DNA of 27,754 bases from Sphingobacteriaceae bacterium UBA6709 (GTDB lineage Bacteria; Bacteroidota; Bacteroidia; Sphingobacteriales; Sphingobacteriaceae), in the NCBI GenBank assembly GCA_002454425.1, contig DKIV01000008.1, positions 145,014 through 172,767 of the forward strand, read 5' to 3'. Numbering within the stretch: the first letter of the stretch is position 1; every line of letters begins with the position of its first letter. The position numbers were made by a program, and so were the translations under genes. Shown piece after piece: positions 1 to 7,083 of the stretch. The notes beneath the pieces were generated by a model. That model saw nothing but the letters and a program-made list of their open reading frames with translations. It was not told the origin of the DNA and did not search any database.

Positions 1-610
1 AAATGTCGATCACCACTCGAGCGTGTCTCGAGTCTGTTCCGAGTAAGTCTCGAACCAGGTGGGTAGCAAGGGAGTAAATCTGGGGGGCAGGTGTGCGACC
101 TGAATAGGCGTCGTTAGGGCTCTTTTATGTGACATATTGCGACATCGTGGGACAGTTCTATATCCTTGCTGACAGTCCGTGCAAGCCGCTGCACGTTATG
201 GATCGACAGCAGAGCATAAAGGCTTTATTAAGAAGAAACCGCATGAGAGACGAAGAGTCAGGTCAATGAAGGACAAGGCCTTGACTTGCGAAAAAGATTA
301 TCTCATCTTTGTTCTGTCAGTCCTGCGTACCGGTACCCATCGCAGCTTCTCTGGCAAAACTCCGAAGTCGTCGGGAGGGTTCAGACGACATGAAAAATTA
401 AATTCTATCGCTATGGCAAGAAATTTCAGAGGGCAAGAAAGACGGAGTAAGGAACGTAATACACCTCAACTATCAAGAATCCATAGGCAAAGTCTGATTA
501 GGAAAACTCAACCACAAAACACGATAAAACAGTCAATTATCTGATGTTTATACAAGGAACTATACTAAAACACATTTTGATTTCCTGACGAAGAAACAGG
601 TCAGTAAAAA
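1..610 (+). other. Gene-poor region; possible group II intron domain I remnant
   Basis: No convincing protein gene is seen in about 600 bases. The only long open frame (179-544) is rich in Arg, Lys and Ser and resembles no family I know. Near the left edge there is a 7-bp inverted repeat (ACTCGAG at 15-21, CTCGAGT at 27-33) and a repeat of GTCTCGA (25-31, 47-53). From about 93 the sequence reads GTGCGACCTGAATAGG, close to the 5' end of bacterial group IIB introns (GUGCG, then a hairpin with GAAUAGG). Further on come CAGCAGAGCATA (about 209-220) and GCATGAGAGACGAAG (about 242-256), which resemble the CAGAGCA and CAUGAGUGAGAC blocks in domain I of known introns. I see no domain V and no maturase gene, so if real it is a truncated relic. 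The match is from memory, hence the low confidence. Confidence 0.25.
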
Positions 611-612
611 GA

Positions 613-720
613 AAAAAAAATGGGCTAGCAACTTCTATCGCACCGCTACAACTCTCTACCCTTGCTGCGTTCCCACCCTGGGGGAGTTCAAGAGGAGCTG
701 GTCGTAGAAGACTAACCCGG
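613..720 (-). ncRNA. ffs: Signal recognition particle RNA, small bacterial type
   Basis: RNA component of the signal recognition particle, which binds Ffh and targets nascent membrane and secreted proteins to FtsY and the Sec translocon. On the minus strand the 5' end (GGGTTAG, from 718) pairs with the 3' end (CTAGCCC, to 622). The apical part carries the Bacteroidetes-type core GGTGGGAACGCAGCAAGG around 661-679. A run of U residues follows the 3' stem (plus-strand A run at 612-620), giving an intrinsic end. The length of about 105 nt fits the small, Alu-less form. A strong promoter lies just upstream. The 79-codon frame crossing this RNA is spurious. Confidence 0.9.
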
Positions 721-722
721 CA

Positions 723-753
723 CAAAGGTAGAAATAAAAACCAATCAGGAAAA
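723..753 (-). promoter_or_regulatory. Promoter of the SRP RNA
   Basis: On the minus strand TACCTTTG (730 to 723) matches the Bacteroidetes -7 element TAnnTTTG exactly. A TTTT tract (753 to 750), near the -33 consensus TTTG, stands 19 bases upstream, which is the expected spacing. The predicted start falls at about 718-720, the first bases of the SRP RNA stem. Confidence 0.75.
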
Positions 754-1184
754 GAATTCGTCATATTTCCCAGCACTTAAGAGCCAATAGACTGTTAATC
801 AGAAATTAAATTTTTATAAAAGAATTAGTTTCCGATCACGTACCACCTCTTTTTGAGGAAAAGCAGGACACATCCGCTTATAAGCGTAAGCGGGGCATGG
901 CGTGGCCTGTACGTTGCAAAAGGAAAATTTCGACAGATCCGCTGGCTGTGGCGGGGAGCTGATTATCAGGACTAATGAATAAGCAAACATATAACAGCGA
1001 ATTTTTATTATCTGTACATTTATTAAATCTTTACTATTTTAGGCGAATGTTACGGATTGAGCACCGCCAGATAGCTTAGGCTCCAGACTGCATTTCATAG
1101 CATCACTTGACAGCAGCGGTCGGGGACTAACATTCAGAGCTGACGATCCGGCATCGGAACGATTTATTAACCCAACAATACAAG
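754..1184. other. Intergenic region without a recognisable gene
   Basis: About 430 bases between the SRP RNA promoter and the transaldolase gene. I see no credible reading frame. Two small hairpins stand close together: CCTC-loop-GAGG around 845-858, and CCGCTT/AAGCGG at 874-879 and 888-893. They could be leader or terminator elements but carry no U tract. No exact TAnnTTTG element was found before the transaldolase; TACTATTT at about 1032-1039 is only a partial match. Confidence 0.4.
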
Positions 1185-1844
1185 ATGAAATTTTTTATAG
1201 ACACGGCGAATCTCGCTCAGATCAAAGAAGCTCATGAAATGGGAGTTCTCGACGGAGTAACTACCAATCCTAGCCTCATGGCCAAAGAAGGAATTACCGG
1301 ACACGACAATGTTATCAATCACTATAAGGCCATCTGCGACATTACTGACGGCGATGTTAGCGCCGAGGTGATTGCCACCACTTATGATGAAATGATTGCT
1401 GAGGGTGAAGCATTAGCTAAGTTACACGAACGTATCGTGGTAAAGGTGCCAATGATCAAAGACGGTGTAAAGGCAATTAAATACTTCAGCTCTAAGGGCA
1501 TCAAAACGAACTGTACCCTGGTATTTTCCGCAGGTCAGGCTTTGTTGGCCGCTAAAGCGGGCGCTACCTATGTATCACCATTTGTCGGTCGTCTTGATGA
1601 TGTTTCTACTGATGGTATGCAGCTTATTGAGGACATCAGACTGATCTACGATAATTACGGCTTTGAGACTCAGATCCTGGCGGCATCTGTTCGTCATCCT
1701 ATGCATATCATACAGTGTGCGAAGATAGGTTCTGACGTTATTACAGCACCATTATCAGCAATCGCGGCACTTCTTAAGCATCCTTTAACCGACAATGGGT
1801 TGGCGCAGTTTCTTGCTGACCATGCCAAGGCGGCAGCAAAATAA
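1185..1844 (+). CDS. tal: Transaldolase, small TalC/FSA-type
   Basis: A 219-residue class I aldolase of the small transaldolase / fructose-6-phosphate aldolase family. It moves a dihydroxyacetone unit between sugar phosphates in the non-oxidative pentose phosphate pathway, in the cytoplasm. The whole TIM barrel is present: FIDTAN at the start with Asp6, TTNPS at 26-30, and the Schiff-base lysine in VVKVP (Lys87). The residue matching Gln59 of E. coli FsaA is glutamate here (VSAEVIATT, Glu61). In this family glutamate goes with true transaldolase activity rather than fructose-6-phosphate aldolase, so I prefer transaldolase. The length is normal for the family. The ATG at 1185 gives the standard N-terminus; no clear Shine-Dalgarno sequence precedes it. 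The gene stands alone and ends in a strong terminator. Confidence 0.93.
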   Translation: MKFFIDTANLAQIKEAHEMGVLDGVTTNPSLMAKEGITGHDNVINHYKAICDITDGDVSAEVIATTYDEMIAEGEALAKLHERIVVKVPMIKDGVKAIKYFSSKGIKTNCTLVFSAGQALLAAKAGATYVSPFVGRLDDVSTDGMQLIEDIRLIYDNYGFETQILAASVRHPMHIIQCAKIGSDVITAPLSAIAALLKHPLTDNGLAQFLADHAKAAAK

Positions 1845-1850
1845 ATAAGA

Positions 1851-1885
1851 AAAGCCCTTTGGTAACACACTGAAGGGCTTTTTTA
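1851..1885 (+). terminator. Rho-independent terminator after the transaldolase
   Basis: The inverted repeat AAAGCCCTT / AAGGGCTTT has a loop of about 13 bases. It is followed by TTTTATTTT and starts seven bases after the stop codon. Confidence 0.9.
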
Positions 1886-2112
1886 TTTTATGCATCACCG
1901 AGCAGTATTCAATGCGCATTTTTAATTTCTTTTTATTCGTAAAATTTGATTATTTGCGACATTGCCGACGATAGAGGCAAACGCGTTTCGGGCGTTAGCA
2001 CGAGGCCTCAAATCCAGGAAGAAGCAAGTTCTGTTAACTTCTTCAACTAAGCGATGCCCTTCTGTGTAAACATGCCGCGCTATCAACGACGAACAGAAAT
2101 TAAAATTTTCAC

Positions 2113-3081
2113 ATGCTTACTTACGATATACTCATCATCGGAGCCGGCCCAATAGGCCTAGCCTGTGGCATTGAAGCTACAAAAGCGGGGTTATCCTACA
2201 TCATTATTGAAAAGGGATGTCTGGTCAACTCACTTTACCATTATCCGGTGAATATGACCTTCTTCTCTACGTCCGACAAACTTGAAATCGGCGATATACC
2301 CTTCGTTTCGGTAAATGCTAAGCCCACACGCGCGGAAGCTCTTGAATATTATCGCAGGGCCAGCCTCCACTATCAGCTTAACCTGCGTCTTTTTGAGGGG
2401 GTGCAACAAGTGCAAAAGCTTGAAGGTATTTTTGAGGTAATTACTGAAAAAGAGACCTATAAAGCAAAAAAAGTGGTCGTAGCCACCGGATTTTATGATG
2501 TGCCGGTAATGCTTGACGTGCCGGGCGAAGCGCTACCCAAAGTGAGTCATTATTACAATGATCCTAATTTTTATACCATGCGTAAAGTGGTGGTCGTGGG
2601 AGCCGGCAATTCGGCCGTTGACGCCGCCTTAGAAACATACCGTAAATCCGCGGAAGTGACCATGGTGGTTAAAGGCGATGAAATTGATCCACGTGTAAAA
2701 TACTGGGTGAGACCCGACATTGTTAACCGCATTAATGAGGGTTCCATAAAGGCCTATTTTAACTCTTCAGTTGCCGCGATACGGGAGTACGAGGTTGACA
2801 TCCAAACCCCTGAGGGATTGGTTACTATTGCTAACGACGCGGTACTCGCCATGACGGGCTACCGGCCTAACTACAATTTCCTTAAGAAGATAGGTATTGA
2901 ATGCTCGGTGGATGCCTACAAACAACCACGTCATGACAATAATAGCATGGAGACAAACATTGAGGGGCTCTACATGGCCGGCGTAGTTTGCGGAGGTATG
3001 AATACACATACCTATTTTATTGAAAATTCCCGTGAACATGCCAGGAAAATCGTTAGACACCTTTCCGGAGACAACGAATAA
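2113..3081 (+). CDS. ypdA: YpdA-type putative bacillithiol disulfide reductase (FAD/NADPH flavoprotein)
   Basis: A 322-residue two-dinucleotide-binding flavoprotein. The FAD site is GAGPIG (10-15), the NAD(P)H site is GAGNSA (163-168), and there is a typical ATG motif at 124-126. The sequence follows the YpdA/Bdr family closely: FFSTSDKLEIGDIPF, KVSHYY and a C-terminal FIENSREHA are all recognisable. In Staphylococcus YpdA reduces oxidised bacillithiol. Here the cysteine that follows Gly-Pro in the staphylococcal GGGPCG motif is isoleucine (residue 14), and there is no CxxC pair. The redox chemistry may therefore differ, and the substrate is an open question. The gene lies 95 bases before mqnC, but that gene has its own promoter-like element. 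No gene for bacillithiol synthesis is in the window. Confidence 0.82.
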   Translation: MLTYDILIIGAGPIGLACGIEATKAGLSYIIIEKGCLVNSLYHYPVNMTFFSTSDKLEIGDIPFVSVNAKPTRAEALEYYRRASLHYQLNLRLFEGVQQVQKLEGIFEVITEKETYKAKKVVVATGFYDVPVMLDVPGEALPKVSHYYNDPNFYTMRKVVVVGAGNSAVDAALETYRKSAEVTMVVKGDEIDPRVKYWVRPDIVNRINEGSIKAYFNSSVAAIREYEVDIQTPEGLVTIANDAVLAMTGYRPNYNFLKKIGIECSVDAYKQPRHDNNSMETNIEGLYMAGVVCGGMNTHTYFIENSREHARKIVRHLSGDNE

Positions 3082-3162
3082 TTTAACAGAGCGTAAAGCT
3101 GCCTGATTAAACCAGTCCTTGAATATTAGGGATGGCGTGACAAATCTCCGTTCGGCATTCCT

Positions 3163-3170
3163 TATATTTG
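3163..3170 (+). promoter_or_regulatory. -7 promoter element of mqnC
   Basis: TATATTTG is an exact TAnnTTTG match ending six bases before the ATG at 3177. Initiation would then fall at or next to the start codon, giving a leaderless or nearly leaderless mRNA. No good -33 TTTG is seen 19 bases upstream. Confidence 0.5.
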
Positions 3171-3176
3171 CAAACG

Positions 3177-4301
3177 ATGAATGTAAAGGATTTGCTAACG
3201 CGGGCTATGAACTTTGAATTTCTCTCAATGGATGAGGGAGTATTCCTGTTCAACAACGCGTCGACCGCTGAACTAATGTTTACAGCAAATGAATTGCGCA
3301 AAATTCAGGTTCCTCATGGTAAGGTTACCTGGCAGATAGATCGCAATTTAAATACAACTAATGTATGTATCGCCAACTGCAAGTTTTGTAATTTCTTCAG
3401 ACGTCCGGGGCACACAGATAGTTATATAACAGATATAGAAACCTATAAGGTCAAGATAGAGGAAACCTTTAAATACGGCGGTGATCAGCTGCTGCTGCAG
3501 GGGGGGCATCACCCCGACCTGGGTCTCTCCTATTATACCACACTCTTTAAACAACTTAAGGAGCTTTATCCCACGTTAAAGCTTCACTCCCTGGGACCGC
3601 CGGAGATCGCTCATATTGCGAAGCTTGAAGGAATGGATCACAGTTCGGTATTAAAGGCTCTCATGGACGCGGGGTTAAACTCGCTGCCGGGCGCGGGAGC
3701 CGAGATTCTGAATGACCGGGTACGACGCCTGATATCAAAAGGAAAATGCGGCGGACAGGAATGGCTTGATGTCATGCGCGCCGCGCATAAGCTAGGTTTA
3801 TCCAGCTCAGCAACCATGATGTTCGGCCATGTGGAAACCATTGAAGAACGCTTTGAGCATCTGGTATGGATACGTGAGGTACAGGCTGAAAGACCTGAAG
3901 GAGCTCAAGGATTTATCGCCTTTATTCCATGGCCCTTCCAGGACGATGGAACTCTGCTGAAACGGGTACGTGGCATTAGCAATGAGGTAAGCGCCGATGA
4001 GTACATCCGCATGATTGCTTTGAGTCGCATCATGCTTCCAAATATTAAAAATATTCAGGCGTCCTGGCTTACTGTCGGAAAACAGGTTGCGCAGATTTGC
4101 TTACACGCCGGAGCTAACGACTTCGGGTCTATTATGATTGAAGAAAATGTAGTAAGCGCGGCCGGAGCGCCACACCGATTTACGTCGGGAAGCATACAGC
4201 GTGCCATTAAAGAAGCAGGCTTTGAGCCGCAACTCCGAAATCAGCAGTATGGCTTTAGGGAGCTACCTCCGCAGATTGTAGAGCAGGAAATAAATTATTA
4301 A
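3177..4301 (+). CDS. mqnC: Cyclic dehypoxanthinyl futalosine synthase, radical SAM
   Basis: A radical SAM enzyme of the futalosine route to menaquinone. It converts dehypoxanthine futalosine to its cyclic form. The 4Fe-4S/SAM motif CxxxCxxC is at Cys64, Cys68 and Cys71 (CIANCKFC), followed by LLQGGHHPDLGL and LHSLGPPEI, blocks typical of MqnC rather than of the sister enzyme MqnE. The 374-residue length is normal. A longer frame could begin with TTG at 3168, but that codon sits inside an exact promoter element, so I chose the ATG at 3177. No other menaquinone gene is nearby. Its presence implies that the organism makes menaquinone by the futalosine pathway. A hairpin at 4341-4395 follows. Confidence 0.92.
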   Translation: MNVKDLLTRAMNFEFLSMDEGVFLFNNASTAELMFTANELRKIQVPHGKVTWQIDRNLNTTNVCIANCKFCNFFRRPGHTDSYITDIETYKVKIEETFKYGGDQLLLQGGHHPDLGLSYYTTLFKQLKELYPTLKLHSLGPPEIAHIAKLEGMDHSSVLKALMDAGLNSLPGAGAEILNDRVRRLISKGKCGGQEWLDVMRAAHKLGLSSSATMMFGHVETIEERFEHLVWIREVQAERPEGAQGFIAFIPWPFQDDGTLLKRVRGISNEVSADEYIRMIALSRIMLPNIKNIQASWLTVGKQVAQICLHAGANDFGSIMIEENVVSAAGAPHRFTSGSIQRAIKEAGFEPQLRNQQYGFRELPPQIVEQEINY

Positions 4302-4340
4302 CGCGCGCGTGATTTTTAAGTATCGTTGCGGATAAGCTTA

Positions 4341-4395
4341 AACAGCGTTGTAAGGCATTTCATTTATAATTAACGAAATGCTTTACAACGCTGTT
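4341..4395. terminator. Long hairpin between converging genes, probable bidirectional terminator
   Basis: Two 21-base arms (4341-4361 and 4375-4395) are complementary except for one G-T pair and enclose a 13-base loop. They lie between the stop codons of mqnC (plus) and the frameshifted gene (minus). Neither side has a strong U run, so this is unlike a classic intrinsic terminator. It may instead stabilise both mRNA ends. Confidence 0.65.
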
Positions 4396-4434
4396 GTTAT
4401 TAACGCCTGTTCGGGGCGATGGTGTAAATAGAGG

Positions 4435-4819
4435 CTAATTACATTGATTTACGCCAGCCAATACGTTAAGAGAGGCTGAGATGGCCTTTTTTATAAGCTT
4501 CTGCCGTGCAGCAGGATCTTCTTCTTTAAGTGCTTTGTCGCCAAAACTAGCAGCGTTTAACGCGTACGTTTCGGCAAATGAGCAATTACACTCCGGATTA
4601 ACTGTATAGGTTGATGACTCGCGAGCATCGTTCACAGCTTCTTTAAGCAAAGCCTCTTGCTCTGCGGCGTCCCTAGCTTTTAAAGCCTGCTTGAACTTTT
4701 TATAAGCCATCTGGGAATAACTAATGGCCATTCCGCAATTTACGTTTTTCTTGTTCTGGGCAAAACCTTCGCTCAGAAAAAAGAAGAAAACAACCCATAC
4801 TGATTATTATCGTTTTCAT
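4435..4819 (-). pseudogene. Small secreted cysteine-containing protein, disrupted by a one-base frameshift
   Basis: Two overlapping frames together make one plausible gene. The upstream frame starts MKTIIISMGCFLLF (ATG at 4819), a signal peptide core, and then runs into nonsense and stops. The downstream frame (open from its ATG at 4731) gives a helical domain of about 98 residues. Reading back from it, the codons before that ATG spell LSEGFAQNKKNVNCG. Removing one T from the run of six (plus-strand A run, 4777-4782) joins them as a normal signal peptide ending in FAQ, followed by a mature protein. The mature part is Lys/Ala/Glu-rich, with cysteines in NCG, ECNCS and NQCN. I do not recognise the family. 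The break could be a true mutation, a homopolymer sequencing error, or slippage at a phase-variable tract. A possible promoter lies at 4847-4854. Confidence 0.7.
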
Positions 4820-4846
4820 GCTCATTAATTTATCAATTATTGAATA

Positions 4847-4854
4847 CAAAAGTA
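4847..4854 (-). promoter_or_regulatory. -7 promoter element of the frameshifted secreted gene
   Basis: On the minus strand TACTTTTG is an exact TAnnTTTG match about 28 bases before the ATG at 4819. No good -33 element is seen. An intact promoter suggests that the gene was recently functional. Confidence 0.4.
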
Positions 4855-4948
4855 ATCCCTGATAAAAAATGAGTGATGACAGTAGCGATATAATTAGATG
4901 TTTTAAATCAAGAAGCATCGTATAAAGACACTGGCGAATATTTTTCTT

Positions 4949-5977
4949 TTAATGAAGAATTTTGAACACTAATTCCCTGAGCAGATCCTCATCATCAGTA
5001 TTGGCGCTGGAATCCACTCCTTTGGTTTTGAGATCGTATTCACGAAGCCAGGAGATGATATCGAAGGTTTTAGCGAGCGGAAAACTTTTCGCTGCCAGAT
5101 CATAGTCTTTTACAAAGAAGGGATTAACGCCCAATTCCCGCGCTAAATTTTGAGGACTTCGATCACTGACATAATGATATTTTAACACCTTGGTGAACCA
5201 GGTATTCAAGGCTCCTAAAACCATCTGTATAGGGTTTGCCTTAGGATTGCTTCCAAAATAGTTCACAATACGGTTAGCTTTCAGCACGTCCCGTTTAGCA
5301 AGCGCATTCTGTAGTTCGAATACATTGTACTCTTTGCTTATCCCAATATTATCCTGTACATGCTCAACGGTAATTTCACTCCCCTTCGGGATATTCAGCA
5401 TTAGCTTTCCAAGTTCATTTGAAATCTTTGAAAGATCGTTGCCTAAATATTCCGCGATAAGCATGGCGGCCTTTGGATTTATACGATAGGCATGTTCGCG
5501 AGCAAAGTCCTCGGTCCAGGGCGCCACCTTATTTTCATAAATAACCGTCGACTCAAAGACCACTCCGTTCTTCTCAATGGCCTTGTAAGTTTTTTTTCGC
5601 TTGTCGAACTTGCCGTGTTTATAACAAAATACAAGAACAGTACTCTTGAGAGGATTTTCCAGATAGGTGAGCAAGGGATCGGGTGCTTTTTTATCATCAG
5701 CCTCTTTCCCCCATTTCATATCCTGCGCTTCTTTAACTATCACCAGTTGATAGTCAGCCATCATGGGGAAGCGCTTGGCCATATTGAGAACTGCGGGAAT
5801 GTCGGTATCACGACCGTAGACAATACTTTGGTTAAAACTTTTCTCTCCTTCGCTGAGGAGATTCCCCTCAATCATATCGCAGAAAAGATCAATATAATAC
5901 GGCTCATCACCGTGAAAAAGGTATAGCGGTTTAAACTTGCGCGCCTTAATATCTTTAGTTAATTCCGAAGCCGTCAT
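4949..5977 (-). CDS. holA: DNA polymerase III subunit delta
   Basis: Delta subunit of the clamp loader, which opens the beta sliding clamp during chromosome replication. The 342-residue length fits. The N-terminus carries the family signature KPLYLFHGDEPYYID (residues 17-31), followed by a RecA-like fold with RFPMMADYQLVIVKEAQ and the region after ENPLKSTVLVF. The C-terminal half has the usual collar-domain helices (NELGKL, LQNALAKRD, LARELGV). As in other delta subunits there is no Walker A motif. The ATG at 5977 is preceded at 5993-5986 by TATCTTCG, one mismatch from a -7 promoter element, so the message may have almost no leader. The gene is not clearly in an operon. Confidence 0.93.
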   Translation of the reverse strand: MTASELTKDIKARKFKPLYLFHGDEPYYIDLFCDMIEGNLLSEGEKSFNQSIVYGRDTDIPAVLNMAKRFPMMADYQLVIVKEAQDMKWGKEADDKKAPDPLLTYLENPLKSTVLVFCYKHGKFDKRKKTYKAIEKNGVVFESTVIYENKVAPWTEDFAREHAYRINPKAAMLIAEYLGNDLSKISNELGKLMLNIPKGSEITVEHVQDNIGISKEYNVFELQNALAKRDVLKANRIVNYFGSNPKANPIQMVLGALNTWFTKVLKYHYVSDRSPQNLARELGVNPFFVKDYDLAAKSFPLAKTFDIISWLREYDLKTKGVDSSANTDDEDLLRELVFKILH

Positions 5978-5993
5978 GTATCTTGCGAAGATA

Positions 5994-6341
5994 AGTTATT
6001 TCAGAAATATGTCAGTCAAGGTATCCTTTTAAAGTTTGCTGAGAGGAGAGTATTAGTCCCGAATATCTTAGGGAATACGAGGGCTTCGACCCATCAAAAA
6101 ACGAGACAATAGCCGGGTACTTTTTTCCACAATTGGACGCTTATACACATTTCCGTGCCAGATGCAGTTATGGTTTTCGATAATTACATTTTTACCTAAA
6201 AAACAATGAATTATTGAAAACCCATCGGTGTTTTTTTTGTTAAAATTACAGCTGAAAAAATCTTGTTAAATATTTGTTAAAAAGGCTTCACACTGCGCTT
6301 TATCATAATATAATTATTAGTTTTGTAAAGGAGATTTAAGG
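5994..6341. other. Intergenic region, AT-rich, no gene seen
   Basis: About 350 bases between the divergent holA and T9SS-protein genes. No reading frame or RNA is recognised. The right half is very AT-rich, with repeated TTGTTAAA-like stretches (6263-6280). TAGTTTTG at 6318-6325 matches the -7 promoter consensus, but it sits so close to the Shine-Dalgarno sequence at 6328-6334 that initiation there would cut into it. The true start may lie further upstream. Confidence 0.4.
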
Positions 6342-6893
6342 ATGAGAAAAATTTACATTTTAACATTTTGTTTTTATTTCGTCTTACTGGGAGCGCATGC
6401 CGCTGGCGTAGGTTCATTCCTGCGATTCAAAGCAGAGGTTGTGGATTCCATAAGAAGGATTCCCCGCATGGCGGGTAAAATATACGACACTCGTCCGGAT
6501 AGACCTACCCGTAATGAGTTGAAAGTTAACATTGTGCCTTTTCGTCCAGTATCCCGCAGTACAGGTAGTGGAGCTATGGCATCTGCCAATAGCAATGCAC
6601 CGTCGAAGATGATGCAGCAAGACGTTAGCAAAGCACTAAATAATGTTAAGGTATTTCCGAATCCCATTACCGACCACATCAATATCTCCTACTCTCTTAG
6701 CAAGGATGCGACCGTGACGATCAAAATTATGGACGTGCTGGGCAATGAAATAACAACACTGCTATCTCAACGTTTGCCGGCAGGTGAACAGAATCATAGC
6801 TTTACCATTTCATCCCGCTTAGCTAGTGGATATTACTTCATAAGACTAATTGCAGGTAATGAAACCGTTATAAAGAGAATATCAGTAAATTAA
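6342..6893 (+). CDS. Small secreted protein with type IX secretion (Por) C-terminal sorting domain
   Basis: A 183-residue protein with an N-terminal signal peptide (MRKIYILTFCFYFVLLGAHA). A basic, Ser/Pro-rich segment of about 75 residues follows. The last 85 residues form a T9SS type A sorting domain: VFPNPITDHINISYSL, then IKIMDVLGNEI, then GYYFIRL and VIKRISV. Such domains carry cargo through the outer membrane by the Por machinery and are cleaved or anchored there. What is odd is that no separate cargo domain is left. A strong AAGGAGA Shine-Dalgarno sequence precedes the ATG, unlike most genes here, and a terminator follows directly. It is a one-gene unit. The function of the mature part is unknown. 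Confidence 0.82.
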   Translation: MRKIYILTFCFYFVLLGAHAAGVGSFLRFKAEVVDSIRRIPRMAGKIYDTRPDRPTRNELKVNIVPFRPVSRSTGSGAMASANSNAPSKMMQQDVSKALNNVKVFPNPITDHINISYSLSKDATVTIKIMDVLGNEITTLLSQRLPAGEQNHSFTISSRLASGYYFIRLIAGNETVIKRISVN

Positions 6894-6918
6894 AAGATTT
6901 TTAATTATGAGAATAACG

Positions 6919-6951
6919 AACGTCGGCACAACACATGCTGACGTTTTTTTT
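6919..6951 (+). terminator. Rho-independent terminator after the T9SS-domain gene
   Basis: The stem CGTCGGCA / TGCTGACG (6921-6928, 6936-6943, one G-T pair) has a 7-base loop and is followed by eight T residues. Confidence 0.9.
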
Positions 6952-7031
6952 GGCTACTCTCAAGTAATATCTCAGACAAAAAACTTAAGAATAGCACGAC
7001 TGTTAGCATAAGATATATACTTACAGTTTTA

Positions 7032-7039
7032 TAACTTTG
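7032..7039 (+). promoter_or_regulatory. -7 promoter element before the FAH-family gene
   Basis: TAACTTTG is an exact TAnnTTTG match 44 bases before the ATG at 7084. No consensus -33 element stands at the right distance. Confidence 0.5.
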
Positions 7040-7083
7040 CCATATATACTTACACGCCCAATATAGGGTTCTATTTATTTTAG

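Noticed and set aside
179..544. 121-codon open frame near the left edge
   Set aside because: Composition is unlike the real proteins here, no domain is recognisable, no promoter or ribosome binding site stands before it, and it overlaps the intron-like sequence.
537..776. 79-codon minus-strand frame
   Set aside because: It runs across the SRP RNA and its promoter; the RNA explains the conservation.
3168..3176. TTG start extending mqnC by three residues
   Set aside because: The TTG lies inside an exact -7 promoter element, and the ATG at 3177 gives a normal MqnC.
4721..4918. 65-codon minus-strand frame as an independent gene
   Set aside because: Its useful part is the signal peptide of the frameshifted gene; the upstream codons cover the promoter and the downstream codons are out-of-frame reading.
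5492..5926. 144-codon plus-strand frame
   Set aside because: It is wholly antisense to holA and has no recognisable domain.
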